64,000 nucleotides of DNA from Anaerobiospirillum sp. NML120449 (GCF_023051105.1 NZ_JALKIL010000015.1:28494-92493); one strand, 5' to 3'. Shown: positions 9,001-15,631, counted from the first letter of the stretch. Translations and numbers: made by a program. The notes: generated by a model not told the origin, from the letters alone.

Positions 9001-11378
9001 ATGCTGAGGCTGCTGCCCGTGCTGAGGCCGAAGCAGACGCCGCCATGATTGCAGCAGCCGAAGCTGAAGAAGCTGATGAGGCTGAGGCAGACGCAGCTAT
9101 CATTCCTGCTGATCCAGAGCTGGCTGCAGAGGCTGTTTGCGAGGTTGCAAACTCAGAAGATTCTGAGTATGTATCTGACATAGCCGGTGAGGATGTCGCA
9201 GCAGCTGAAGACAACGCTGTCTTTGATGTTGAGTCCGATGCAGCGGATATTGAAAATGCTAACGCTGCCATCGATGCAGCTGCTGAGGCTATTAATTCAG
9301 CTGAGGCTGAGGCATCCTTTATAGCAGGTGCTGTAGAGGAGCAGCGTGCTGAGGCTGAGGCCGGTGCAGCAATGATGGCTGCTCAGGATGCCACTTCAGA
9401 GTCTGCTATGGAGATTGCAGGCGTAGCCGATGAGCCTGCATCAGAAGCTGCTGAAAGTTCTGAAATGACTGGCGCGGGCGCTGCAAGCGAGATGGTCGTT
9501 GCTGTTGAACAGGAGGATCAGGATGATGAGTTCGATGACTTTGTTGACCTCTCATCAGCCCGTACTGTTCACTCACTTGGTGATGAGTTCAGTCTTACTC
9601 TCGATGACAGCAATACTGCAAGCTTCATCAGCACCCACTGTCCTGATGCACTTGAGGCCCGTTTCTGGCTGCTCGTTGAGGGCTCTACTGATACCCTGAC
9701 TCTGACCAACATGGCTCATGAGATGGGTATTAACCTCAAGCGTGCCGGTCTGCACATTGTGCGCTTTATAGGTACCAGCCTGAACATACTCATTGAGCTG
9801 GCTCAGCGTATGGGTATCGATTACCTCATTCTCTGTGATGAGGATCAGGGTGCTTCATCAGTGCTTAAGAATCTGGAGCTGCCTGCTTCTCTGGACAAGA
9901 GACGTCATAATGCCCAGCTCTCAGCAATGGAGAACTTAAACCGTCTCGGTGAAGCAGGAAACGCAGCATTCCCACAGGCTGATGATATTGCAGCACGATT
10001 TGCTGCTCTCAAGGCCAACAGCGTGAACCACGTAGTGTTCCTGCCTGGTGCATGGCTTGAAATCTTCCTGTTCAACCATGGCTTTGCTCATGTATACCTC
10101 AAGGCTGCTTTCAGCAACCAGACAAACCTGCACACTGTGAACTACAGGGAAAAGCTGGCATCTGAAATCAAGCGTATGCGCAGCCGCTGCAATACTCTGC
10201 AGGCCCAGATCAAGGCTGTAGAGAAAGCGCAGGAGGCTATCTTTGCCCGTGCTGCTCTGCAGGCTGCAGAGGCTGATGCCACAGCTGAGGAGGCTGCAGC
10301 TGCACAGGCTCAGGCTGCAGAGGAGGCTGCACGTATGCAGGCTGCTCAGGCCCGCGCCCATGAGGAGGCCCAGGCACGCTTTGTTGAGGGACTGAAAGAC
10401 TGGTCACCAATTGAGTCACACAATGACGATACTCTTGTCGGTCAGGGACCTGATCACAAGCTCTACAGCATTATTTCCACTATTGCCAATGAGCCTGAGG
10501 GCGCAATGTCACAGCTGGCAGTTCTACTGAGAATTGTCTACATTAAGGCACGCAATGACTTCCTCCTGTCCCGTGGCCGTGAGTCTGAGCTGTTGTCTGA
10601 TAAGGGTGATGCACGTTACACCTTCAAGATCCCTACTGATCAGGGCTTCAATCCAGATGACATGACCATGAACGATATCGCCCGCCTCAAGAAAGCTCTG
10701 GACAGAGCAGCTGATTCTTACACCATCAGCTCATCTGCTCCTAGCATGGCTGATTCAACATGGCGTGCCAGCTTCTCGGCTTCAGTATCTCTGGTCAGAT
10801 CAGCTACCATGCAGGCCAAGAACCTGTATCAGAAGCTGCAGACCCGTGTAATGCGCAACAATATGCTCAAGGGACATCCTGCTCAGTCAGGCGCTACCCC
10901 GGCTGCAACCGCTGCCGGTGGCAGCTACACTGCAACTTCATGTCCTGTACCGCAGAATCTGCGCAATCGCGTGACTGCACAGGCAGCAGCTGCTACTGTA
11001 GCTTCTACCATGGTTACATCAGCTGCAACTGGTGGCAAACTTTCTTCAAATGAGCGTAATGCCATCAAGGATACCTACCAGAAGCATCTTGACGATGAGA
11101 TAAAGGAGCTGCGTACTCTGGAGCTTATTTACCAGCGTGCCTGCCTCAAGCGCAATGTACCGCTGACCGCTGATGAGTATGAATACCTCAAGGTAGATGC
11201 TCTTAACTTCACTCAGCGCGCCATTGCAGCCCGAGGCAAGATGCTGCTGGCTACCATGATTGTTCATGACCTGAATAACCGTGGTCCAGAGGCCGTACCT
11301 GATTTCATGGCTGACTTGCTGGCCGGTATCATCAGCTACATCAATTGCCGCAGCGTCGACAGCGAGAACTCAAAATAG
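3..11378 (+). CDS. Giant OLD/YbjD-like TOPRIM protein with acidic repeat insertion (5' end outside window)
   Basis: The reading frame is open from base 3 to the TAG at 11376-11378 (3,791 visible residues), so the gene begins before the window. The ATG at 468 is internal. Bases 9636-9980 encode an OLD-family TOPRIM: FWLLVEG with Glu at 9678, then GIDYLILCDEDQG with the DxD at 9837-9845. The segment WLEIFLFNHGFAHVY (about 10050-10100) and the final GPEAVPDFMADLLAGI (about 11280-11330) match the order and wording of YbjD (DUF2813), an ATPase-TOPRIM nuclease family. Residues around LSSGTEEL near base 165 weakly resemble the end of its ATPase domain; the Walker A would lie upstream. Between them sit about 3,000 acidic, Ala-rich residues made of several repeat families. 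A second, helical Ala/Glu-rich insert (about 10150-11220) separates the TOPRIM from the C-terminal piece. No signal peptide is visible, so I infer a cytoplasmic protein. Family membership is from motif recognition; ATPase activity is inferred only. Confidence 0.78.
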   Translation, partial: AGYNSLLRFISYDEDEVQTLAEQKCRRAHNKTIPCEVNDHIDHLASQIIALSSGTEELIFYPGAQWRLIGPVSKVDRRFSIKLKSSQKHSDNKLPAWGTNLLRERWYLEHGSLEGLAQSQGGAPASAGAAAAAAGSAGAATGAAAAASAASAADIMADVLGDMGIDMPDDELTANSDATGMAGAESEAAASAGNEVDADAFAADTAGAQSAELAGEEDEGEQDMMDDLLGEFGIEIEEEEEEEEVLNESAPDLNLSAADDSADLLAGIDAKDDGGDLLDGIDLDANDLELPDEADSLAQMAAGADEAADDDLFDGVTDGVGTLYGTDGADACAVDISAVRAVAQDEEFSSALDAADDLVVPDACPVDLGAVSKSEAQLSQDRDEELFNEELFDESDDSDLVMPDICATASDGADSLEGDLLDAALDAADVLNVPDACPVNLGISPSDNDDFDSAEMAAAAVSCASNAAQHASQAREDAANAAMIAAAIARDETSNAFREATNQACKEDHAQAAAFEEAAAAAVSAAAAPAEVDEQSSAADAAAGEATAGAAGEATAGAAGGVASADKHSEETNGNRPKTMAERMAAIKAAASARKAAREAELAQEFGEQQAAKEEALAQEEDFASDASAAFDAALSADEGSEAATADAAASAGDLSAGADEQSLDMGAVADAVAHAAQALAEIDLDSTVTAPAVEDTADAAMDAMADAADMDAMADADVGLDDSLDAGSVEGMDEQSELSALAADSSDDTQTQSLSAEDDLLAAAAESALVSAELELEVAAASDAAGASDAADAELSTAATADDDCELSLAELNTGLEIEPAAQAGGDDENAVADAAGQIQAADGLDSAAMEDSMTETADESLTGSMEEVMSETVSDADGAVSESVSESMPDGLTEDLTEDLSDPDSAQSALSEEPVMDLGGEPADIVEADESALVADDDLAVDAGSADEFEETADSSALAAVAAADDMEMPEMAQEAPAAKKISMAERMAAVKAAAAARKAAMEAHDEPDMDMGLTLDSLSEVAAEDTPELPADDISACAPSDAETEAQGAGDTAAQEVDADAQAGDAADQAGEAVDDAGAAALAASEAMDIPDMAQEAPAAKKISMAERMAAVKAAAAARKAAMEAHDEPDMDMGLTLDSLSEAAAEDTPELPADDVSACAPSDAETEAQGAGDTAAQAGDADAQAGDASHQAVDDVADAGAAALAASEAMDIPDMGQEQPARKTSMAERMAAVKAAAAARKAAMDAGNTDDDLSSETDMASEPAMELNDSVPADEMADKFAAGDDLDGLTDAPDLSDIAAFADEAGLDSISGVLEDPKMDAEAAVEISHEDAIRSRQDKDKSVNDELSGKFKADACIMEDENFASDSAAAFDAAVAAEQKDSHRPAGSGTKGVNMAERMAAIKAAAAARKSGEAHPVLTAQPVMESVSTELSAQLEKAIAVTDDSASDQSDMPPAIDVSLAPQDQPEGQLGADIIHDISAPQDEAVQADLQDCDAPAADQADDESEGAAMAIAAVDEPEDAPELENAIESADPGAQSADDLVSLVAEAAGALDAVDELAGDGAPEPEDQSDELTATHDMSLDSECAEADDSDSDLAGDVFDEDESSDEDTMAGDSEDHGRGINMAVRMAAIKAAAAARKAGLADTVELSADVGAAQDGLFAMTDDQHSADQQAAAASDELSESDADTMAVSDDISADAQEGAFESADDDMAASASASIDDMNASAQDVPAEETEDENNTAEHSSGGESAVQGVDMAERMAAIKAAAAARKAALDAEAVEAVEAEQSAIIEEDEDYAQLAAEEFEAAASGENGILGKIVEEEEVRDELDLADAADEEDELIMARELDLDDEDDDLIMPDNLASSQEGAAQFDEALASDTMPADELAADPVAGETFVGDAASDGEQTDLSAVDSDMESDTSSHSEISSNDMAERMAAIKAAAAARKAAIREEANDAVEAHQAAIMSEDEDFAQIAAAEFDAAVSGEIPAHAGQVSKSVAMTDDMDLLEEGDDGDMIMPEDLVLAEENARPAESVTMESVAQAMAEAAGLQDSEPADESAQDLSMDMADSTADLMDESVCDNMADTEQELMDEPELAAQDQDPAADLAEDSIDLESAADAAADIIDEAISTDDVLEAQIEAQEELAAIAEAAVEEAADEAAELIGDDMASEEDSADALMGADESADLMADAMADAMADAMGEDDRADLMAGDESALMEETAEAAAATADLMDSDESADLMTDAMSDAMGEADSADSADLMAGEEAALMEETAEAAAATADLMDSDESADLMADAMADAMGDADSSDSADLMAGDEASLMEETAEAAAATDDIMVTDESADLMADAMADAMGDADSADSADLMADDEAALMEETAEAAAATADLMDTDESADLMADTMADALGEADSADLMADVMGDESAASAELPADLAAAANFLKENEVEEPAEDKPAAETAQDDFIPSVESPSQSANPAIDAAYAVYKDAKETLTEGEPAIEASFAVYEQSRGVLTGEEKPVIKSGDKEVPKKIVDEAASIAMVTAYAVYKEAREDLVSENGEPVEGASEALAQPAASATDDLMSDVEAPAATAVESEDLAGADALCAVEELAQGQSEAEDDALASLGFDSEDVVDTLSDPEAEARAEAEADAAMIEAAETAERTEEMLGEFGLENASEADDEPFDAEAAARAEAEADTAMIEAAETAERTEEMLGEFGLENASEANDEPYDAEAAARAEAEADAAMIEAAETAERTEEMLGEFGLENASEGDDEPYDAEAAARAEAEADAAMIEAAETAERTEEMLGEFGLENAADGDDEPYDADAAARAEAEADAAMIEAAETAERTEEMLGEFGLENAAESDDEPFDAEAAARAEAEADAAMIEAAETAERTEEMLGEFGLESASEGDDEPYDAEAAARAEAEADAAMIEAAETAERTEEMLGEFGLDNAAEGDDEPYDADAAARAEAEADAAMIEAAETAERTEEMLGEFGLDNASEADDEPYDAEAAARAEAEADAAMIAAAEAEEADEAEADAAIIPADPELAAEAVCEVANSEDSEYVSDIAGEDVAAAEDNAVFDVESDAADIENANAAIDAAAEAINSAEAEASFIAGAVEEQRAEAEAGAAMMAAQDATSESAMEIAGVADEPASEAAESSEMTGAGAASEMVVAVEQEDQDDEFDDFVDLSSARTVHSLGDEFSLTLDDSNTASFISTHCPDALEARFWLLVEGSTDTLTLTNMAHEMGINLKRAGLHIVRFIGTSLNILIELAQRMGIDYLILCDEDQGASSVLKNLELPASLDKRRHNAQLSAMENLNRLGEAGNAAFPQADDIAARFAALKANSVNHVVFLPGAWLEIFLFNHGFAHVYLKAAFSNQTNLHTVNYREKLASEIKRMRSRCNTLQAQIKAVEKAQEAIFARAALQAAEADATAEEAAAAQAQAAEEAARMQAAQARAHEEAQARFVEGLKDWSPIESHNDDTLVGQGPDHKLYSIISTIANEPEGAMSQLAVLLRIVYIKARNDFLLSRGRESELLSDKGDARYTFKIPTDQGFNPDDMTMNDIARLKKALDRAADSYTISSSAPSMADSTWRASFSASVSLVRSATMQAKNLYQKLQTRVMRNNMLKGHPAQSGATPAATAAGGSYTATSCPVPQNLRNRVTAQAAAATVASTMVTSAATGGKLSSNERNAIKDTYQKHLDDEIKELRTLELIYQRACLKRNVPLTADEYEYLKVDALNFTQRAIAARGKMLLATMIVHDLNNRGPEAVPDFMADLLAGIISYINCRSVDSENSK
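1740..5849 (+). repeat. Eight dispersed copies of an 18-residue basic helix cassette
   Basis: The cassette MAERMAAIKAAAAARKAA, or a close variant, is encoded at 1740, 2958, 3324, 3687, 4194, 4881, 5274 and 5796 (54 bases each, all in frame). It is the only basic, amphipathic element in an otherwise very acidic region. Two related motifs recur around the cassettes: an F-DAA-type motif (such as EDFAQIAAAEFDAAV) and a D-L-I-M-P-D type motif. The spacing is irregular except for the three copies at 2958-3687. Confidence 0.9.
2919..3740 (+). repeat. Long tandem repeat, about 366 and 363 bp units
   Basis: The segment running from the EMAQEAPAAKKIS coding region through MDMGLTLDSLSE and ACAPSDAETEAQGAGDTAAQ is present twice almost unchanged (from about 2919 and about 3285). 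A third copy begins at about 3648 and diverges after the MAERM cassette. The cassette starts at 2958, 3324 and 3687, giving periods of 366 and 363 bases. High DNA identity suggests a recent duplication. Confidence 0.9.
6600..7250 (+). repeat. Four 153-bp units encoding a 51-residue repeat
   Basis: LMEETAEAAAAT is encoded at 6648, 6801, 6954 and 7107, exactly 153 bases apart. The unit also contains DESADLMADAMADAMGDADS. Hydrophobic Leu-Met pairs alternate with acidic stretches, which suggests short amphipathic helices. Confidence 0.92.
7896..9053 (+). repeat. Eight full and one partial 138-bp units encoding a 46-residue repeat
   Basis: The unit reads DDEPYDAEAAARAEAEADAA then MIEAAETAERTEEMLGEFGL then ENASEG. 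Eight near-identical copies follow each other without gaps, and the ninth ends after MIAAAEAEEADEAEADAA. The element EEMLGEFGL resembles MMDDLLGEFGIEIEEE encoded near 680-725. The repeat predicts a long charged helix with regular Glu/Arg/Ala spacing. Confidence 0.93.
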
Positions 11379-11407
11379 TTTTCAGCCGTCACTGACTGCT
11401 TAAATAA

Positions 11408-11442
11408 AAGGGCAACCTTCCTCAGGGAAAGTTGCCCTTTGT
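11408..11442 (+). terminator. Rho-independent terminator of the giant TOPRIM gene
   Basis: The stem AAGGGCAAC / GTTGCCCTT encloses a 14-base loop and ends in TTTGTTC. It lies 30 bases after the TAG stop. Confidence 0.8.
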
Positions 11443-11551
11443 TCTTAATGAGCTCCGCGTTTGAACTCATAATCATGCTCCAAAACTCCATGGCAGCCAG
11501 TACAGTGGTGCCGGTGAGCCTGGGTTATCGGGTATTGAGAACATAAACGAC

Positions 11552-11584
11552 AAAGCCCCCTGCCTTTGCGGCAGAGGGCCTTGT
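11552..11584 (-). terminator. Terminator of the first flagellin gene
   Basis: On the minus strand a GC-rich hairpin (GGCCCTCTGCC, loop GCAAA, GGCAGGGGGC) is followed by a T-rich run. Nearly the same hairpin, with the same flanking GTGCACCAGAGGC-type sequence, follows all three flagellin genes. Confidence 0.8.
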
Positions 11585-11631
11585 GTGCACCAGAGGCAAT
11601 GCCTCCAGTAGAGTCGTCATATTGTGACTTA

Positions 11632-12537
11632 TTAGCCTAACAGGGACAGACCCAGCTGTGGGCGGGTGTTGGCCTGCATCAGCATAGAGGTTGCAGCCTG
11701 CTGGATAATGGACTGCTGGCTCAGGTTTGCGGACTCTTCGGCGAAGTCAGCGTCACGAATACGTGAGCGGGCATCAGCCTGGTTGGCAGAAACGTTGGCC
11801 TGGTTTCTGATAGAAGATTCCAGTCTGTTCTGGATTGCACCTAGGCCAGCTCTCTGAGCATCAACAGCACCAATCATCTTGTCCATGGCTTCGATAATGC
11901 CATCGATCTTGGTTGCGTCGCTCAGGAGAACAACACCCTTGTTGTTAACGATATTGCCGTAGCCAGCAGCATCAATACCACCCTTACTGGCGATCTGCGA
12001 GAGTTTCATGCCGTTAACGGTGAAGTCGATAGTATCACCCTTGTTTGCACCTACCTGCAGGGTTAACTTACCCTCGTAGTCGCCTGCTCCCTTTGTGAAT
12101 AAGGAGGCAGCGCCAGCGCCGTCCAGGATCTTCTTGCCACCGAAGGTGGTCTGCTGGGCAATACGGTTAACTTCGGCGGCCAGTGCTGAGGCCTCCTTAC
12201 CAAGGGCCTGACGGTCTTCAGCTGTGTTGGTGCCGTTCTTGGCCTGAACTGCCAGGGTACGGATCTTCTGCAGCATGCCTGTGATTTCGTCCATACCACC
12301 TTCAGCGGTCTGGGCAAGGGCAATACCATCAGAGCTGTTGCGGTTGCCCTGGTTAAGACCGTTAATCTGGGTGGTTAAACGGGAGCTGATTTGCAGACCA
12401 GCTGCGTCATCCTTTGCAGAATTAATTCTCAGGCCAGAACTGAGTCTTTGATACGTAGTAGTGAGCTGGTTCTGCACATTATTCAGATAGCGGCGGCCAT
12501 TCAGGCTTGATACATTGGTATTTACGTAAACTGCCAT
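11632..12537 (-). CDS. fliC: Flagellin (copy 1)
   Basis: This is a flagellar filament subunit of 301 residues, exported through the flagellar type III apparatus. The N-terminal D0/D1 region begins MAVYVNTNVSSLNGRRYLNN and contains RINSAKDDAAGLQIS. The C-terminal D0/D1 region ends with SIIQQAATSMLMQANTRPQL followed by GLSLLG. The variable centre is very short, so this is a minimal flagellin without an outer domain. I chose the ATG at 12537 because AAGGAACC sits just upstream and the paralogs start the same way; a frame-open Met 10 codons earlier is unlikely. It is nearly identical to copy 2 except for a short central stretch. The three paralogs lie in one orientation, each with its own terminator and leader, so they are probably transcribed separately. 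Confidence 0.97.
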   Translation of the reverse strand: MAVYVNTNVSSLNGRRYLNNVQNQLTTTYQRLSSGLRINSAKDDAAGLQISSRLTTQINGLNQGNRNSSDGIALAQTAEGGMDEITGMLQKIRTLAVQAKNGTNTAEDRQALGKEASALAAEVNRIAQQTTFGGKKILDGAGAASLFTKGAGDYEGKLTLQVGANKGDTIDFTVNGMKLSQIASKGGIDAAGYGNIVNNKGVVLLSDATKIDGIIEAMDKMIGAVDAQRAGLGAIQNRLESSIRNQANVSANQADARSRIRDADFAEESANLSQQSIIQQAATSMLMQANTRPQLGLSLLG

Positions 12538-12607
12538 GACAGGTTCCTTAACAAAAAGTATTTGCAATTATGACATTTAAGGTAAATCCAGAATGTCATC
12601 TACCTGT

Positions 12608-12640
12608 ATGAACGACCCTTTTCCCAATATGACATATAGA
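12608..12640 (-). promoter_or_regulatory. Candidate flagellin promoter, copy 1
   Basis: Two short boxes are shared with the other flagellin leaders: plus-strand ATGAACGACCCTT (12608) and ACATATAGA (12632). They lie about 71 and 95 bases before the start codon. The boxes do not match the textbook sigma-28 sequence closely. The assignment rests on conservation and position only. Confidence 0.4.
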
Positions 12641-12858
12641 GGAATATGATGCAAAAATGTTGCAAAAACATACAAAAATTTGCGTATGCATAGATGCTAC
12701 AAGATGATGTAAGAACCCACGTAAATAAGCATTTCCAGAGCTTCGTTACGATTAATGCATAGTTATTACTTACGTAATCAGCGCAATGAAATAATATTTT
12801 AAAATTATAAATCTGTAACGATTGTTAGTCAGTTCTTGCTGATGGTCTTGAAAGCAAC

Positions 12859-12889
12859 AAGGCCCCCTGCCTTTTCGGCAGAGGGCCTT
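12859..12889 (-). terminator. Terminator of flagellin copy 2
   Basis: The hairpin AAGGCCCTCTGCC / GGCAGGGGGCCTT (minus strand) has a GAAAA loop. It is near-identical to the terminator after copy 1. It lies in the 400-base gap between copies 1 and 2, which otherwise holds only the leader of copy 1. Confidence 0.8.
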
Positions 12890-12938
12890 GTGTGCACCAG
12901 AGGCTACGCCTCCAGTAGAGTCGTCCTATTATGGCTTA

Positions 12939-13841
12939 TTAGCCTAACAGGGACAGACCCAGCTGAGGACGGGTGTTAGCCTGCATCAGCATGGAAGTGG
13001 CAGCCTGCTGGATAATGGACTGCTGGCTCAGATTGGCGGACTCTTCGGCAAAGTCTGCGTCACGAATACGTGAACGGGCATCAGCCTGGTTGGCAGAAAC
13101 GTTTGCCTGATTTCTGATGGAAGATTCCAGTCTGTTCTGGATTGCACCTAGGCCGGCTCTCTGGGCATCTACAGCGGCAATCATCTTGTCCATACCTTCG
13201 ATAATGCCATCGATCTTGGTTGAATCAGACAGGAGGACAATGCCATTCTTGATGATGTCTTCAACCTTTGCTGCCTCAATACCGCCCTTACTGGCGATCT
13301 GGGAGAATTTCATGCCGTTTACGGTGAAGTCGATAGTATCACCCTTGTTTGCACCTACCTGCAGGGTTAACTTACCCTCGTAGTCGCCTGCACCCTTTGT
13401 GAATAAGGAGGCAGCGCCGGCGCCGTCCAGGATCTTCTTGCCACCGAAAGTGGTCTGCTGGGCAATACGGTTTACCTCAGCAGCCAGAGCAGAGGCCTCC
13501 TTACCGAGGGCCTTACGATCATCACCTGTGTTGGTTCCGTTCTTGGCCTGAACTGCGAGGGTACGGATCTTCTGCAGCATGCCTGTGATTTCGTCCATAC
13601 CACCTTCGGCGGTCTGAGCAAGAGCAATACCATCAGAGCTGTTGCGGTTGCCCTGGTTCAGACCGTTAATCTGGGTGGTTAAACGGGAGCTGATTTGCAG
13701 ACCAGCTGCGTCATCCTTAGCAGAATTAATTCTCAGACCTGAGCTCAGGCGCTGGTATGTAGTGGTCAGCTGATTCTGCACATTATTAAGATATCTACGG
13801 CCGTTCAGGCTTGAGACATTTGTATTGACATAAACTGCCAT
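12939..13841 (-). CDS. fliC: Flagellin (copy 2)
   Basis: This flagellar filament protein has 300 residues. It starts MAVYVNTNVSSLNGRRYLNN and ends LMQANTRPQLGLSLLG, as copies 1 and 3 do. It differs from copy 1 mainly around FSQIASKGGIEAAKVEDIIK. AAGGAATC precedes the ATG, and the leader TTTTTGTTAAGGAATCTGTC is shared with copy 3. The near identity over most of the length suggests recent duplication or gene conversion. Confidence 0.97.
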   Translation of the reverse strand: MAVYVNTNVSSLNGRRYLNNVQNQLTTTYQRLSSGLRINSAKDDAAGLQISSRLTTQINGLNQGNRNSSDGIALAQTAEGGMDEITGMLQKIRTLAVQAKNGTNTGDDRKALGKEASALAAEVNRIAQQTTFGGKKILDGAGAASLFTKGAGDYEGKLTLQVGANKGDTIDFTVNGMKFSQIASKGGIEAAKVEDIIKNGIVLLSDSTKIDGIIEGMDKMIAAVDAQRAGLGAIQNRLESSIRNQANVSANQADARSRIRDADFAEESANLSQQSIIQQAATSMLMQANTRPQLGLSLLG

Positions 13842-13914
13842 GACAGATTCCTTAACAAAAAGTAATTTGCAACTGTGAAATTAATTAGGGCTTGCCCTTG
13901 ATTATCATCGAGTT

Positions 13915-13951
13915 TGAGAACGGTTACACGAGATACATTACATATAGATAC
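13915..13951 (-). promoter_or_regulatory. Candidate flagellin promoter, copy 2
   Basis: The paired boxes lie at the same distance as in copies 1 and 3: plus-strand GAGAACGGTTAC (13915) and ACATATAGATAC (13940), 74 and 99 bases before the ATG. The rest of the 455-base gap (13842-14297) is AT-rich and shows no gene. Confidence 0.4.
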
Positions 13952-14218
13952 ATGATGTGAGCAATTTTAGTAAATATATGCCGATCAGCATGGTTTCATA
14001 GATACTGCAAATATGTGCCAGGAGCACGTGCCTATCGTATTTCTTTGCGTTTTTTAGTTGATGTCAATATTTGCATACGTTAAGTACTTGTGATGCATGG
14101 AAATGTCTATATACATTTTTAAATGACTCAAATAGACTGGGGGCTTTGCTCCTTCGGCAGAGGCGCGTTCTGCAGACAACTCATTGGCACGTGGAGGATA
14201 TCGTAATTCCAAAGCAAC

Positions 14219-14249
14219 AAGGCCCCCTGCCTTAGCGGCAGAGGGCCTT
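14219..14249 (-). terminator. Terminator of flagellin copy 3
   Basis: This is the third copy of the flagellin terminator hairpin, AAGGCCCTCTGCC / GGCAGGGGGCCTT with loop GCTAA on the minus strand, located just after the stop codon of copy 3. Confidence 0.8.
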
Positions 14250-14297
14250 GTGTTCACCAGAGGCTGCGCCTCGGTAGTGCTGTCCGGTGACGAGCTG

Positions 14298-15212
14298 TTA
14301 GCCTAACAGGGACAGACCCAGCTGAGGACGGGTGTTAGCCTGCATCAGCATGGAAGTAGCAGCCTGCTGAATGATGGACTGCTGGCTCAGGTTGGCGGAC
14401 TCTTCGGCGAAGTCAGCGTCACGAATACGTGAGCGGGCATCTGCCTGGTTGGCAGAAACATTTGCCTGGTTTCTGATGGAAGATTCCAGCCTGTTCTGGA
14501 TTGCACCTAGGTCTGCGCGGCTGCCTTCAACCTTGGCAATCATTTTGTCGAGGCTGGAAATAGCTGCATCGATATTATCAGCAGTAGAGAACAGAATCTT
14601 TGCATTTTTGTCGTCATAATACTTTTTGAGACCGTTGTTAGCATCAACTCCGCCACCTAATGCGATCTGAGAGAACTTCATTGACTGAATCTGGAATGAA
14701 ATGGTGTCGCCTTTATTGGCGCCTACCTGAAGGGTAAGCTCACCAATTGAGGTGCCCTGTGCATTCTGTGGCTTGGTCAGAAGGCCGTGGGCGCCGTCGA
14801 GAACCACCTGGCCACCAAAAGTAGTCTTCTGAGCAATACGGGTGATTTCCTGAGCCAGTGAGGAGGCCTCCTTACTCAGGGCAGTACGATCCTCGGCAGT
14901 ATTGGTGCCGTTGCGGGCCTGCACTGCCAGAGTGCGGATCTTCTGCAGCATGTTGCCCATTTCGTCCATGGCGCCCTCAACAGTCTGGGCAAGGGCAATA
15001 CCATCAGAGCTGTTGCGGTTGCCCTGGTTCAGACCGTTAATCTGGGTGGTTAAACGGGAGCTAATCTGTAAACCAGCTGCGTCATCCTTGGCAGAATTAA
15101 TTCTCAGACCTGAGGAGAGTCTCTGGTATGTAGTAGTCAGCTGATTCTGCACATTATTGAGATATCTACGGCCATTCAAGCTCGATACATTGGTATTGAC
15201 ATAAACTGCCAT
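14298..15212 (-). CDS. fliC: Flagellin (copy 3, divergent centre)
   Basis: This flagellin has 304 residues. The terminal domains are shared with copies 1 and 2, including RINSAKDDAAGLQISSRLTT and the last 60 residues. The centre differs clearly: it has FGGQVVLDGAHGLLTKPQNA, then ISFQIQSMKFSQIALGGGVD and KVEGSRADLGAIQNRLESS. It is probably a minor filament subunit or a variant for another filament zone (inference). AAGGAATC precedes the ATG, and the downstream hairpin matches the other copies. Confidence 0.97.
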   Translation of the reverse strand: MAVYVNTNVSSLNGRRYLNNVQNQLTTTYQRLSSGLRINSAKDDAAGLQISSRLTTQINGLNQGNRNSSDGIALAQTVEGAMDEMGNMLQKIRTLAVQARNGTNTAEDRTALSKEASSLAQEITRIAQKTTFGGQVVLDGAHGLLTKPQNAQGTSIGELTLQVGANKGDTISFQIQSMKFSQIALGGGVDANNGLKKYYDDKNAKILFSTADNIDAAISSLDKMIAKVEGSRADLGAIQNRLESSIRNQANVSANQADARSRIRDADFAEESANLSQQSIIQQAATSMLMQANTRPQLGLSLLG

Positions 15213-15284
15213 GACAGATTCCTTAACAAAAAGTAACTTTCAAATGTGACACCATGGAATTTTTCCCTGGTTGTTTACTTCTTT

Positions 15285-15321
15285 ATGAACGGTCCCTTAT
15301 AACCAGTGATACATAGATACA
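15285..15321 (-). promoter_or_regulatory. Candidate flagellin promoter, copy 3
   Basis: Plus-strand ATGAACGGTCCCTTAT (15285) and ACATAGATACA (15311) repeat the pair of boxes found before the other flagellins, 73 and 99 bases before the ATG. The remainder of the gap up to 15600 shows no gene. Confidence 0.4.
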
Positions 15322-15600
15322 CATGCCGTGTGGCTGGCACAAAAACAGGCTGAACTGGAGATTCCATAGATACACCATTAAGGGCGGTATCCTGTTAAAT
15401 TCTGTGTAACATTCGTCAGTTCAGAATGGAAAACTCTTCATCAGAAGCCCTTGTTTCAGGTCTTTGTAATTAATATTTGTGGAAATTTCAATTTAAAGGC
15501 TGAAAATAGTCGCTGTTACTTCAGCTGTCAGTGCAATCATTGCCCTGTACTGGGATTGATAAGCGGAGGAAATGTGTTGTGAGGAAGGGCGGGATTTTGG

Positions 15601-15631
15601 GCAAAACAAAGGGCAGCGTGATGCTGCCCTG
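15601..15631 (-). terminator. Terminator of the ion transporter gene
   Basis: On the minus strand AGGGCAGC, loop ATCAC, GCTGCCCT is followed by TTTGTTTTGC. A second hairpin, GGGCTGA/TCAGCCC (about 15644-15662), lies closer to the stop codon. Confidence 0.8.

Noticed and set aside
468..11378. Start of the giant gene at the ATG 468
   Set aside because: The same frame is open upstream to the window edge with normal, complex coding sequence, so the true start is outside.
14014..14031. Sigma-54 promoter (TGGCAC ... TTGC on the minus strand) before flagellin copy 2
   Set aside because: The spacing between the two elements is one base too short, it is not found at the other flagellins, and it lies far upstream of the gene.
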